Of a DNA stretch of 64,000 nt, positions 1 through 11,434 are shown piece after piece (position 1 is the stretch's first letter; the number at the start of each line of letters is the position of its first letter). A model generated the notes under the pieces. It had not been told where the DNA came from. It made no database searches and saw nothing but the letters and a program-made list of their open reading frames with translations. The position numbers and the translations under genes are program-made. The stretch spans positions 3,618,501 through 3,682,500 of the forward strand of contig OX365952.1 of the NCBI GenBank assembly GCA_947247005.1, in the 5' to 3' direction. The DNA comes from Spisula solida. Lineage: Eukaryota; Mollusca; Bivalvia; Venerida; Mactridae.

Positions 1-376
1 AATATAACAGCGCTTTAATTTCATAATACCTAACTAATTAATTTCGGTCTCATTAACTATTGTTTGATCTTTGTACTATCGTGACTAGTGTATCAGTCTG
101 ACGTCACGTGACGTGACGTCATAAAGCGGGTGAAGTAACAACGATTGCAGTAGGCATAAATTACAATGCTAGTTTCAGAAGGTATCTAATTAGTTTACTA
201 GTATACTTATTAATACTAATTATGTTTTATGTGGATTGTTAAACAAGTTCTTGCAAGTTATATCAATAATCACTCTCAACACCTCATTCCTGACGGTATA
301 CATCGCTACGAGGGTATGGGAACGGATTATACAGAGTAGATAGCAAGGGAATTACTGGTACCGTTTTTTATTATTT

Positions 377-498
377 ACACAGGTAACTGTATCCTTGATA
401 AAGAGTAAAAAATAAAATAAAAACAAATTATGTTATTATACATACATTTTATAAAAAAAATAGTTTTTACTGTTTATCAATGATACCGTTATCTGTGG
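377..498. mobile_element. Short hairpin MITE, copy 1
   Basis: The ends are inverted: CACAGGTAACTGTATC at the left and GATACCGTTATCTGTGG at the right, followed inward by TTGATAAAGAGTAAAA and its complement. The same ends and a similar AT-rich core recur at 2239-2369, so this is a small dispersed non-autonomous element. No convincing target duplication is visible. Confidence 0.6.
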
Positions 499-712
499 TT
501 TCACTTGGCTATAAATCGAAGCCCGAAACACATGCTCTATCATTGAGGCTGTGCAACACGCCAATCAAGCAAATAAATACTTTTTGGTATCTTCTGTATA
601 AACACTTATACTAGTTAGTATTTTAATGAAAGTCATCTCATATGTATATAATAATAATAATAACATACTTATAAGAATAATAATACTAGTAATAATAATA
701 GAGAGATGTATA

Positions 713-863
713 GGATCCGTCATGAGTTGTCTTTGGAGATCAACATTTCTTAAACGAGTCCAGAAAACACAGGTTATTAAGCGAGCCTTTGGCGAGCTTA
801 ATAATTTGTTTTCGTGACGAGTTTAAGAAATGTTGATCTCAAAGACAACGAATGACGGATTCT
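713..863. mobile_element. Hairpin MITE with ~45-bp arms
   Basis: Near-perfect inverted arms start GGATCCGTCAT and end ATGACGGATTC. They enclose the shared stretch AGATCAACATTTCTTAAAC and its complement, with a loop of about 55 bp. No coding capacity. A second copy is not visible in this window. Confidence 0.6.
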
Positions 864-1805
864 TTTTATCACATTACTATAGTTACGAGTAAATACAACG
901 TCAATAAGAACGTTTTTAAGTCGGCGACGTTACGTTTTCGCACCGAAAAGCTGGTGACGTCACGCATTTGTTATCACGTGTTGGAGAACATTGTTGCGTC
1001 ATTTGTTCTCACATAGAATATCACGGTATTCATGTGATAAAGATAAATTCTTTATTTCTTTCGACTTGTGCTATTCAGCACATCATCACAAAAATAGTCA
1101 TACAATTTTCTTTTCACATGATACATACATACGAACAAACATCCTAACAAATATTCGAATAAACATACAAACATCGTACAAAGTTATAATGATAATAATA
1201 ATAATACACGAATTATTAATAATAATAATGACGATGATATTAGTAATAATAATAATATTAAATATTTTATTTTATTTTACTAGGAAACTAATCAATCTTC
1301 CATAAGATCCTCAACATGGACAATAAAAAAATCCACAATATGGACAATGAACTAGAAAAATAGCTGTACAAAGAAAATAGTGATATTGGATATTTTTGGG
1401 CCCTATGATGTCTCACAATATAATTTGAAAATATTTATAAAAAGTGTTTCAGTAAAAGGATATGAAAAACTGACGTAAACCTACAAGAAATTATGCACAT
1501 AGAAACTGTATCAAGACAATATCTACAAATATGATTAATCAAACACGCATTTTATCACATAACCTGTGGTCCAGAAGTGCCGTAAAGCCGTGCGGTAAAT
1601 ATCGTTCGGCACTCCCAGACTGTGCATTAAATATTTAAATTAGCTTGACGTGCATTGATCCGTCAATGACGTCAGGATAATATCAACGTCACCATGACGT
1701 TGCGCTCATTGTGACGCTGAATTTTGGCTGAAACATATGCAGCGTACATCATCCTTTTGAACAATAATGTGCATTTTTTAAGGTTATGTGATAAATGGAA
1801 TCTTA

Positions 1806-1905
1806 CATTCGTGTTCATTACATACGAGTTTTATTAAACTCGTCGACAAAAACATATCATTTTGTCCACTCGTGTAATAAAACTCGTATGTAATGAGCAC
1901 TCATG
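1806..1905. mobile_element. Hairpin MITE, ~40-bp arms
   Basis: Inverted arms with TTCATTACATACGAGTTTTA on the left and its near-perfect complement on the right surround a short core containing GTCGAC. It is a simple foldback structure of about 100 bp without coding capacity. Confidence 0.55.
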
Positions 1906-2238
1906 CAAGACCCTCTACATCCGATATAGACGGACCATAAGGACCAGCGTATCATTATACATGTTAACAACATAATGCATGCCCTTATAAAGCAATTGCA
2001 TTAAAACATAATAGAATACCTTTTCAGACGTATAAACAATGTATAAACAAGTCAACTTCCGGTTATCGCAATAAGGCATACATGTTGAATTGTATAGTCT
2101 TCCAATTAGTCATACAGTAATCGGAACTCACATGTATATGCTTTTGCTCATAATAAGACATACAAGTTGAATTGTATAGAATCCCAATAAGTCGTGCAGT
2201 GACTTGGTTTATACGCTGTGGTATATATACACGGTTAT

Positions 2239-2369
2239 ACCACAGGTAACTGTATCATTGATAAAGAGTAAAAAAAGTGTCGTTTATAAAATGTATGTTA
2301 TCTGTGATATTTTAAATTTATAAAAAAAAGTTTTCGTTTACTCTTAATTAATGATACAGTTACCTGTGG
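2239..2369. mobile_element. Short hairpin MITE, copy 2
   Basis: Better-preserved sister of the element at 377-498, with ends CCACAGGTAACTGTATC and GATACAGTTACCTGTGG. TTATA occurs just outside both ends (2234-2239 and about 2371-2375), a possible but imperfect target duplication. The middle has only AT-rich sequence. Confidence 0.6.
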
Positions 2370-3819
2370 ATTATACCTGCAATAGTAATTGCTACCCATA
2401 TTACCAGTCATTAGGTTGTATCTATATTCATGCTGACAGCGCCCTGAGTATACTGCGGTGGTACGTGGTATTCTAATACACTTTGTAAATACTCTGGGAG
2501 AGCGCTTCAATAGTGTTGAAATGAGCCTAATCTCTTGGTGTAAATGAAATAAAGTATTATTAAACTTAAACACTGATGTCATATAACTATGTACTGTAAA
2601 GTAATTGATATTCGCGTTGGATTAATTTTCGTTGATTTCGCGGATGAACTAGATCCGCGCGAAATTAAATCCCCTCGAATAATTGAACTCGAAATACGCA
2701 ACAAGAGATTTTTCTTTCAATACATTTGTATTTTAAAACCACGAATTTAAGACACCACCAAATTACCATTTTACCAAACTGGTAATCCGCAAAATTTGAT
2801 ACCCGCGAAAATTAATAATTTGACAATAATTAATTTTTACTTCGTGGGCGGTTCACTCTGCTATTTTCCATATGCTAATAACCTTATACAAAATGCGAAC
2901 ATTAAACAATAGAAATATGGCGCCTGATTATGTAACAGTGATATTTCTCTTCATTGTTCAATGTTTCAAAACTTGTCCTGATCTGTCTGTAAATGTGTAT
3001 TTTTAACAGTCTACCGATATATCATTAGAATTTGTCAGTCTGATGATTGCTGTTGTCAAATACTCGGCGTGACACAACATTGTATTCCAAACAACCATGC
3101 CTTACAGACCATATACATGTCCTTGAGCACACCTCTTCAAAAAATGTGCCATTAATTCTATCAATACGGTTAACTTGTTTAATGAAGAAGCATTTACGTA
3201 TATAAAAAGAAAGAGAACAGGTTCTATTGATGGGAGACAACTGCGTTATATGTTTCTTAAACCTTGGTAGAATTACTTCCCTTGTCTTTATACGCAACTC
3301 ACCGTCGAACCATAAATTTGTAAATTCTAGTTCAATTCTGTAACGAGTTGAGTTATAATGAGTATATACACGTACACATAATGTTCATTAGCAATGAAAT
3401 GTATAAAACTAATCTGATTTTCCTGTTCCAAGAATGAACATACGACCCACGACCCAACCTGTCAGCCGCATTGAGCATGTTTCACCATAAGTCAGTCTTC
3501 TGAAATCTGTTTTTACTACTTTTTAAACCTGTCTTTCTACTTTTATCTCTGTATTATACTGTCATACATGTATATTAATTTACTGTTCTTTTACTCTTTT
3601 ACTCGTCTTGGCAGTTTTGACGCGCGAAATATCTACGTCCCCGTAAGGGGTTTGACATCAAAGGCAGATAGATAGATAGAACCTGGCCAAAGCATTCCCA
3701 AATGAGGCACTCTTCGTTTCATGATAAAAGCTCGGATATTCGGCCGATCACGAAGAATGTGTAAAAGGAACAGTACGCATCAAACGTGCTATTATACTTT
3801 GTCAAAATTAACAGAACAG

Positions 3820-4830
3820 TTAGACACATGTGATATACTCATCCTCTTTTCTTTCGCTTGACATATTATGTAAATACATTTCAGAATCTCTAGTGCGTGT
3901 TTCCTCTTCTGTCATGCCGTGTCCTGCCCCGTCCGGTGTATCAGCAATGAGGCTCAGGTAATTATTCGAGCGTTGTTCAGGCATGCCTAGATCCGAGGTT
4001 TCTTGGATCATGTCGTATTTGTTATCGGCTCCTGAAGCATGTTCTCTATTCATGTTAGTAAAAGAATACGAGTCCGCGTATGCATACTCTGGTGACTGAG
4101 TGTTTTCTTCAAACGCGGGATTGGTTCTAGCACGATTATCATCGCTTTCTAGATCAGCTTTTGTTTCTCGTATCTGTTGACGACGAGATCTGTGTTCTTT
4201 CAGTTTAACTAGTACTAGCATTACAACTAATGTAACAATAATGGCAATTAGGACGATATAGCCTACAGACATTCCGATGATTCTGTCTGTAGTTTCTATA
4301 CTACGTGTTGTAACAGTTATGCAATCTTTTTTTTCTTTTTTTTCTGCAACTTCATTTTCTGTTATGGTAATCATGTCCGCTTCAGGGGAACAGAGTGATA
4401 ATATGCCAGAGCAATTTGCCTTAGTTTCTACTAAAAGCAAGCCTGATGATTTTCGCGCAGTAACGCATTGCCCATCATTTGATTGAGAAGTTTCATCGAT
4501 TTGAAAGTTTTGAAAAAGATTGAGAAGATACGTTGAGTGCGGTTCTAATTTCACTGCTATTCCATCGAGATGTATTTTTTCCAAACTCCCTGTGTTTTTT
4601 GCACAATATGCTTCGGCATCGAAAAGGGACAGACGTTTTCTCACAATACGCAATGTTATGTTGTATTTTATTGTCACTAACTGAGCGTATTCTTCAGTAC
4701 AGGTGTCCTTTGCTGAGTTCGATCTCATTACACAAATAAATCCACGGACATCTTTCGATGAACATGACTTTTCAATATATTCCACGGAAGTCTCCGCATT
4801 ACGTTTCACATACTGACATTTATGGAAGCC
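3820..4830 (-). CDS. Receptor gene, exon 2 (lectin-like domain, TM helix, tail)
   Basis: 1,011 bp, 336 codons plus stop. It opens GFHKCQYVKRN and reads through SCSSKDVRGFICV (a C-type-lectin-like C-terminal Cys pair), a second lectin-like segment, the membrane helix and the tyrosine-rich tail ending DEYITCV. The splice acceptor AG straddles the edge of the neighbouring inverted-repeat element, whose TGGAGG terminus starts at 4832. Confidence 0.65.
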   Translation of the reverse strand, partial: GFHKCQYVKRNAETSVEYIEKSCSSKDVRGFICVMRSNSAKDTCTEEYAQLVTIKYNITLRIVRKRLSLFDAEAYCAKNTGSLEKIHLDGIAVKLEPHSTYLLNLFQNFQIDETSQSNDGQCVTARKSSGLLLVETKANCSGILSLCSPEADMITITENEVAEKKEKKDCITVTTRSIETTDRIIGMSVGYIVLIAIIVTLVVMLVLVKLKEHRSRRQQIRETKADLESDDNRARTNPAFEENTQSPEYAYADSYSFTNMNREHASGADNKYDMIQETSDLGMPEQRSNNYLSLIADTPDGAGHGMTEEETRTRDSEMYLHNMSSERKEDEYITCV

Positions 4831-7818
4831 CTGGAGGTCACTTTTGACTTATGACTTGTGACTTATAACTTGTGACTTAGGAGTTGTGACCAAACAAACT
4901 AAATATATTTGCATGCTTTATTTTTCCCTTACGTGTAACAATAACGTGGATAAAAACGGATGATACGTGAATCGGATTTTTAAATTTTTAGCAAGACAGG
5001 TAAGTCAGTTTTAGTTGTTTGATTAAATAACAATTGTTAACGGATTTACAATCATTCTACTACATGAGAGTTAGCTTTAAAATTCTTCTTTATCGATATA
5101 TTATTGCATACAAAGTTAGAATATATTTCCAACTTTTTTATTATAATTTTAGCGTCACAATCCTGACAAATCTTTTGGTTAGGGGGGGGGGGGGGAATAG
5201 AATGACCAGTGTAATTAAAATGTTTGTTTGTTTTTGCAGGTGGAGATAAATGAACTATATGTCGTGTAATCCTGAAAATATCTCTTGTGGAATATTGCAT
5301 AAAAGCTGAGAACAACTACTGTAATGGACAGAAATGCATATACGCACAAGTTGAGCATAAATATTATTGTCTCGTTATGAACCTACATATACTCAAATGG
5401 AAGTTATGGTTGATATAGTTGACAGAGAAATACAAACCGATCTGGACTGAGTGACACACAATAAGAATGTTTATGGTATAGGATCCCTAAGACCCTGTAC
5501 CATGATAGAGTTCGACACCACAACCTTGATGATATACATGCACTCCAATTGATTTTGAGATGTTGGAAGGGCGTGTGTTTAATTCCAAACAGAAGTTCAC
5601 CAATTTACAGCATATGCCATGATTTAAAATATTTGTATAACTAAGTATGGCATGTTGTTAGTCGGTATTGTTATGCCGAGCCACTTTAGTATATTAATTT
5701 CATGTGTATGTTGCTCTATTAATTTTGACATGTATGTCTAATGCTTCATTTATTCGTATAGTAAAGCACTAATATGGTTATAACGTCTGGTTTATTTCTG
5801 CATTTCAATAAAGATTTTGACTTGTGACTTGCGACTTGTGACTTGTAACTTGTGACTTGTGACTTGAGACTTGTGACTTGTGACTTGTGACTTGTGACTT
5901 GTGACTTGAGACTTATAACTTGTGACTTGTAACTTATGACTTATGGCTTGTAACTTGTGACTTGAGACTTATCACTTGTGACTTGTGACTTGAGACTTGT
6001 GACGTGTAAAATGTAAAATACATTCTACCTTTGATAAAATTATAGACAGCAAAATATATCATAATAAGTGTTATTATAATCAATGTTGTAATTTAATATG
6101 AGTTTGTTATCCTTCGTTTGTTATCAGTATCCATTGAAGCCAAACTCTTGGAATGATATTTAATCATGACATTGACAGTGTTTTTGGTATTTGCTTTATA
6201 TTGTACACAGAGTTAACACAAATGCAGTATTATGTTGTAAATGATGAACGGTAGACAAAAACACATTTGCAAATGACAACTTTGAGTCTGTTGCATTACA
6301 TGTATTTCAAAACATGACAAAATGGCGTATTATATCTACAGTAAAAACATGTCTGTCCGACATTACATCTATGAAATTAAACGTATACGGAAACTATAAA
6401 GCTATCCTGCAAAGCTTAGTTCGTAGGCGCCATAAATGTAAATGTATTGATATCCACTAATTGTCCGCAAAACCTTATAATGTTCTACTTCACCATTATG
6501 TTACATAACACAATCACATCCAAAATCTATTCTAGCCCATAGTGTCACACAATTGCCAAGTTTACATTTGAGCCGGTTGCTTTGCTGGGTTTAAAGACTA
6601 TATAGATAAATAGGTTTGCACCGCCACATCATTTGTCGAACCAAACGCACCGAACAAACACACACAGCACGGATATTCCAGTTTCTTCACCTGGAAAAAT
6701 GTAGAAGAACATATAATTCTTATTACTTAAACAAAACTTAAAATCTTATTCATTGCACCATGTATGATCCGAACTATCTGTCTCAAATGAGACGCAAAAA
6801 TAATAGCGAAAAGGAAGCAAACCATTAAAATTCTGTATGCACATGTACACGTATAATACACAACTATGCCATGTGACATTATGCTATTACATGAACGGTA
6901 TTCTAGTTAATGGTGTTAACAGTTCAGAATAACGGTTCGATGCCTTCAACAATGACGATTTCATTCAAACAAAACTAATGCCGACTTACCTGACTCACTA
7001 TAGACTATTATCAGGTAATTCCGATTCAGACAGCATCCTTCACCATCCACGCTGCCCAAGGAAGTGCGCGTAGATTTATTTGTAGAATGTAAGTCACAAG
7101 TCATAAGTCACAAGTCATAAGTCACAAGTCATAAGTCACAAGTTCTAAGTCACAAGTCATAAGTCACAAGTCCCCACACCTAAGTCAAAAGTGCCCTCCA
7201 TAGACATTGCATAAAGGATGGTAATACGTTGTTCACTCCACGATTGACCTGGTTGGGTTCCGTGTTAGAGTAAAAGTAAGTTGTCATGAGATTGTCATTT
7301 AATTGTGTAATATTATTGTTAAACAGTGCAGCTCGGTTTTGTGTGCATTCGGGTAAACGTAAAGACGCTGCAAAGTGCTTGAACATATAATCCATCGTGT
7401 CCGAAGAGAGACAAAAACACCATGTAGACAGCAGACCGACAAATGAGGTGTTTTCCTTAGAGCAGGTTAATACACAGTTAATGAGAAACATGTCAGTATC
7501 CACAGCATGTACTTGGTATGGCTGCATGGCCGCAATATTGGATTGTGTAATATTCACGCAAGATAAACACATGATGTACGGAGAAAACCGAGGAACTCCA
7601 GAAAGTCGAACAGTCTGGTCGACTATTAATAATTCCATAACTCGGTCTTTATTGTTCGGTATGTCATCATATGAAATAAGCTTTCCGGCCTGGTCGTGTT
7701 TACAAGCATCTCCCAACACAGTAGAATTATCCAAATAAATGTCCAACATAGCACATGATTGACTAGAGAGTAAAAGTCCAACTACAGTCCATATACAAAG
7801 GTTTGGACAACGCGCCAT
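3820..7818 (-). CDS. Putative type I membrane receptor with lectin/WSC-like ectodomain and tyrosine tail
   Basis: Two exons (7249-7818 and 3820-4830) join in phase to give 526 residues. Residues 1-23 (MARC...QSCA) form a signal peptide. The ectodomain is cysteine- and Asn-rich. Residues about 36-88 (start ACKHDQAGKLI) and 250-337 (AEAYCAKNTGSLEKI to SGILSLCS) look like divergent C-type lectin-like folds. A CVLTC...TWCFCL stretch near 115-140 resembles a WSC domain. One hydrophobic helix lies at about 375-398, followed by a basic stop-transfer LKEHRSRR. The tail has tyrosines at about 439, 441, 445, 462, 481, 509 and 522; YDMI and YLSL fit YxxI/L phosphotyrosine motifs. From this I infer a surface receptor with cytoplasmic signalling. 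The ligand is unknown. The exon join is a prediction: the donor is CAG|GTCAAT and the acceptor lacks a pyrimidine tract, so an exon could be missing. The intron is essentially a transposable element. Confidence 0.6.
4832..7200. mobile_element. Inverted-repeat element with GACTTRT tandem arrays, intron of receptor gene
   Basis: The left terminus reads TGGAGGTCACTTTTGACTTA and the right terminus, read inward on the minus strand, TGGAGGGCACTTTTGACTTA. Both run into tandem GACTTGTGACTTAT-type repeats, in opposite orientation at 4844-4890 and 7088-7185. A third array in left-arm orientation sits at 5815-6010. The interior has a run of 13 G at 5181-5193 but no convincing open frame. No target duplication is seen. 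It fits a foldback-type non-autonomous DNA element. Confidence 0.6.
5815..6010 (+). repeat. GACTTGT / GACTTGA satellite array
   Basis: Heptameric array of GACTTGT with GACTTGA, AACTTGT and GACTTAT variants. It is the same motif that forms the terminal arrays of the surrounding element, so it likely belongs to that element. Confidence 0.75.
7249..7818 (-). CDS. Receptor gene, exon 1 (signal peptide, Cys-rich N-terminus)
   Basis: 570 bp, 190 codons, starting at the ATG at 7818. This start gives an immediate signal peptide. The open frame continues 22 codons beyond the chosen donor to a stop at 7180, but its last codons lie inside the adjacent mobile element. The donor at 7248-7247 (CAG|GTCAAT) is weak but leaves phase 0, which the downstream exon needs. 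Confidence 0.6.
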
Positions 7819-8437
7819 TTTGAAAATCTATGTTGTTTTGTAAGATGCGTTCAGTTCAGTTCAACAACACATTTTACAAAGAACATGATGTTTCTAGTCA
7901 GACATCTATTATTTGAACATTCACTCAGGGTATAAGTATTTAACAACAGAAACTCGGATATAGTCACACAGCTACTGTAAAGTCATGATGTTTTCGCGAG
8001 TGATTGTTTTTCGCTATGTTCGCGGATACGTAAAAGTGTTATGATGACAGCAGTAAAACACAACGCAGAAAGTAGTTCCTTCTCAATTTTAAAAGTTCGC
8101 GAACATTCACCGCCTCCAACCACTTTAGAATATCAATTCACCAAATTTATACCTCGCGAAAATATATGATTTTACAACTGACGATATTCGAGTGACGTCA
8201 ATCAGATAATTTCGTTTCCTGTTTGCGATCCTCACCATCCTGAAGCTCTTCAGTGTTTGAAGTAAATTTTATTGAAAATTAATTTGTGCTTGGATAATAG
8301 TAGCTAATCCTATGTATATTCACGCATGTTTAACATGCGTGGTATATTAGGCCTACAGTACTATCAAGATTGTATCATGTTGTATGTTTAGTTAAAGTAA
8401 TTTGATGGTCATCAGCTGTTGACTAGGATAAGCGCAC
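7819..8437. other. Upstream of receptor gene
   Basis: Presumed 5' flank of the minus-strand receptor gene. I see no clear TATA element or other promoter signal I would stand by. A TTCGCGAA-rich dispersed repeat fragment occupies about 7975-8180. Confidence 0.4.
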
Positions 8438-8442
8438 TATTG

Positions 8443-8932
8443 CACGCCTGGTAATCACTGGCACCACAACGTTTCGTTATGTGTACAAAATGTTCCAATG
8501 CGACTTCCGTTGTAGTGCCAATCGGCACAAATTGTTGACAATGGTGAGTGTTTTTCTTTACTAAAGACATCTTAACTCGAATTTCATAAATCGGGGAATG
8601 TAGTGCTATGCAGATATGTCCACGCTTTCTTGTAAAAGCACAATATTCAGAATAAAAGCAGAATCTGATCTTTTAGAGCTCGCACAAAATGTGCAGTCAG
8701 AGTGTTGATCAGACCAAAATGTGAATTTTATGACAAGTTTTCCTGATTATGCCTATTATAGCTACTAGTTATAATAGTACACGATAAGTATTGATATTTG
8801 AATGCTTTATGCTAAATGTAGACATTTGTAAGGTTAATTGTGATGACGTATGTCCTATTTTTTAACCGTTGTGGTTCCAATCACTTCGTTGTAGTCCCAA
8901 TACGGCGTTGTGGTTCCCAGCAAAATATAGTA
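8443..8932 (+). repeat. Left terminal inverted repeat
   Basis: Arm of about 490 bp running from CACGCCTGG to CAGCAAAATATAG; pairs with 10306-10804 with scattered mismatches and small indels. Confidence 0.85.
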
Positions 8933-10305
8933 AATAACGAGAAAGATAGATACATGTAGTTAGATAAATGCATGTCAATTATTCGAAAGTGAACCTAAAA
9001 TACTCTGGAAAAACTTACGACGAATATTTACCAAGCTAATCTCGTAACGAGTGTTTTTTAGGATAATTTTATTGTTACACTATTACTGAAAAGTGAAAAC
9101 AAATGCTACAATGTCGTAATATGTTAGCTGTTAAGCTTTGTAGTGTTTTGATATACGCTCCATTATACGGCCTGGAAGAAATAAAAACTATGTCACGGTT
9201 CTAGTACTGGAAATGTCGAATGCTACGAATTTCTTCCAAACTTGATCTAACAATCTTACTAAAGTATGCAAATAATTTTTATTTATGTAATTGACCAATA
9301 TCACGACAAAGTTTGATTAACACTGGTCAATGATTGCCGAATGTACTAGTTAGTGTTTAGAAACTATACGTTGGTGCACATCAAATACAAATGTACGTCT
9401 AGGGTTAGTTTAACAAAAGTTACAACCAGCCTGAAATGGGATGGGATATGTTTTTGTGTACACAAACAGGTAGTTACAGCGAATGCCGAGGTGTTGCTTT
9501 TCAGTTAGACATAAGTTCGACTAGTGTTGTGTATAAGTTTCGCATTGTCATGGGCGCTACGCACGTGGTTATACGTACTTTAGTGTAATTTGTATGACCA
9601 TGTGCATTAGGCATAATCATGGTAGGATCGACCAAGTAACAAATAATTATGCCAGCGTTTCTCATGCACTTGCCAATTGTTCAGGTACACGTAAGTGTAA
9701 AATTATACACATGTAGTGTTACAAGGTTGTAAGAAAATAACGTATATTTGATCCTTTAGAGATATAAGATCGTATTTAAACTTTTCCAATGTACATGTAT
9801 AAGCTGTTCAGTGTTCATTTGGAGTTATTTAAACATGTAACAAGACAAGGTATTGTTACTTCACTATGTTTGCAGTTGTCTCAACTTGAAGCCGATTCTT
9901 TCAGTAAAATAAATACGTCACGAGCCGCCTTAAAAAGATCTGCATGGTGTTGATGTTCATTTGTATATAACGATGCTGCAATATGGCAGGCCAGGAATAT
10001 GTGTGCCTCCACCCGGATTTGAAGTGCTTTTTACAATAATAGTACACACATTAGCACTAATGTTTAAGTTCAAGTTCCATTAATTTCAGTGGATTATTCA
10101 CTTACATGTTGAGTTTTAGATAGATATATAAAGTAATGTTCAAATTGACAATTAAGGGCCATGTTTACAAAAATGACAGAATATCCGTTAGTATTTGAGC
10201 GTTGTGGTTAATGTTGCTTTCCCAAGTATAAATACATGGAAAATAATATCAAATATATACGGTTTAAGTATAATGAAAACATCAATACACGTACATTAGA
10301 GATCT

Positions 10306-10804
10306 CTATATTTTGCTGAGAATCACAACACAGTATTGGGACTACATCGTAGTGATTGGAACCACAACGGTTTAAAAAATAGACATATGCCATCAAACAT
10401 GACCTTTAAAATGCCGATTTTTACAGAAAAACATCAAATTGTCAATATCTATCGTATGTGTTAATTACTAGTAGCTATAACATGCATAATCAGTAAAATT
10501 TGTCATAAAATCCAGATTTTGGTCTGATCAACACTCTGACTGCACATTTTGTGCGAGCTCTAAAAGATCAGATTCGGATTTTATTCTGACAATTGTGCGT
10601 TTACAACAAAGCCTGTACATACCTGCATAGCACTACATTCCCCGATTTTTAAAATTCAGGCTTAGATGTCTTTAGTGAAGAAAAACAAATTACTTCACTC
10701 ACCGTTTTTAACAATTTTTGCCGATTGGCACTATAACGGAAATCGCATTGGAACATTTTGTACACATAACGCGACTGTTGTGGTGCCAGTGATTACCAGG
10801 CGTG
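10306..10804 (-). repeat. Right terminal inverted repeat
   Basis: Complementary arm running from CTATATTTTGCTGAG to CCAGGCGTG; pairs with 8443-8932. Confidence 0.85.
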
Positions 10805-10809
10805 TATTG

Positions 10810-11325
10810 TAGGCATGCTGTTTGTAACTGATGCTACGTAGGCCGTATGTTTTTATTAATCTGTATGGTTTCCGATTACCAGTGTAAGCTCCCTTTCATT
10901 GTATTGTGTCTTGTATAGGCCTACACAAGGATAACTTAAGGACAACCAATCAGATCACACCATATTAAACTCTTGGTCAGTAACAGGCGATATGATTGCC
11001 AATTTGGCTAGATCCTTATTCTCCATTTAAATAAGGTCAATATTGAATACCACCTCTGTTGTACAACCTACCAAGCACAACCCTGCACGAGTGATCGCAG
11101 CCGATAATCTCAGCAAGAGTAGTAAGTGGTCGTTATCCATGGTTGTGAAGCTAGGAAGATACCAATGGTTATGTAAGCAGACCATCCAGTATATAATATA
11201 ACCTTCCCGATTATTAGGGTTCATCTTCTCCGACATCACGCAGCGCACGAAGTTTGTAAAAGCGCGCAAGAAATAGGTGGGGAGTGAAAATCACGATATA
11301 ACGAGAAAAACGAGCACCTACGAAA
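10810..11325. promoter_or_regulatory. 5' flank of NSMCE4A
   Basis: About 500 bp between the long-TIR element and the NSMCE4A start codon. The last 100 bp are relatively CpG-rich (ACATCACGCAGCGCACGAAG, AAAGCGCGCAAG), as expected for a housekeeping promoter. No TATA box is evident. The promoter assignment is positional inference. Confidence 0.35.
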
Positions 11326-11434
11326 ATGGCGGAAAAAGAAAGTGTACCAGAAATTTTGAACGACAGTCAACAAGATCCTGAAGAAAGACGACAAATCAGG
11401 ACTAAGTATAGAAACTTCATAAATGAATTACAAG
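11326..11434 (+). CDS. NSMCE4A: NSMCE4A exon 1
   Basis: Residues 1-36, [10 protein letters not shown] to FINELQ, ending with one base of the next codon. Donor CAAG|GTAAAT. Confidence 0.85.

Larger units (their letters stand above)
1..3819. other. Intergenic, AT-rich, hairpin MITEs
   Basis: I find no supportable gene here. The stretch holds AAT-type microsatellites (about 645-705 and 1188-1262), several hairpin elements listed separately, and a two-copy direct repeat of about 84 bp (2068-2201) built on a shared TTGAATTGTATAG core. A block rich in TTCGCG/CGCGAA words (about 2588-2860) resembles blocks at 7.98-8.18 kb and 31.24-31.42 kb and is probably a dispersed repeat. The open frames of 60-105 codons lack recognisable domains and several are just microsatellite translations. 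Confidence 0.6.
8443..10804. mobile_element. Long-TIR DNA element with TATTG target duplication
   Basis: A 2,362-bp element. The left arm (8443-8932) and right arm (10306-10804) are inverted repeats of about 490 bp starting CACGCCTGGTAATCACTGG. They are flanked by the direct repeat TATTG at 8438-8442 and 10805-10809, a clear 5-bp target duplication. The inner 1.37 kb has no long open frame, so no transposase is encoded. The arms carry several short words of the form GTTGTGGTNCCA, also in inverted orientation. Superfamily not assignable from the ends alone. Confidence 0.85.

Noticed and set aside
991..1305. 104-codon plus-strand frame
   Set aside because: Its second half is AAT microsatellite translated as poly-Ile; no domain.
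5181..5193. Poly-G run as G-quadruplex regulator
   Set aside because: A single homopolymer inside a mobile element; its length may also be a sequencing artefact.
7397..7738. 113-codon plus-strand frame
   Set aside because: It is the antisense shadow of receptor exon 1, which has a signal peptide and a coherent Cys pattern.
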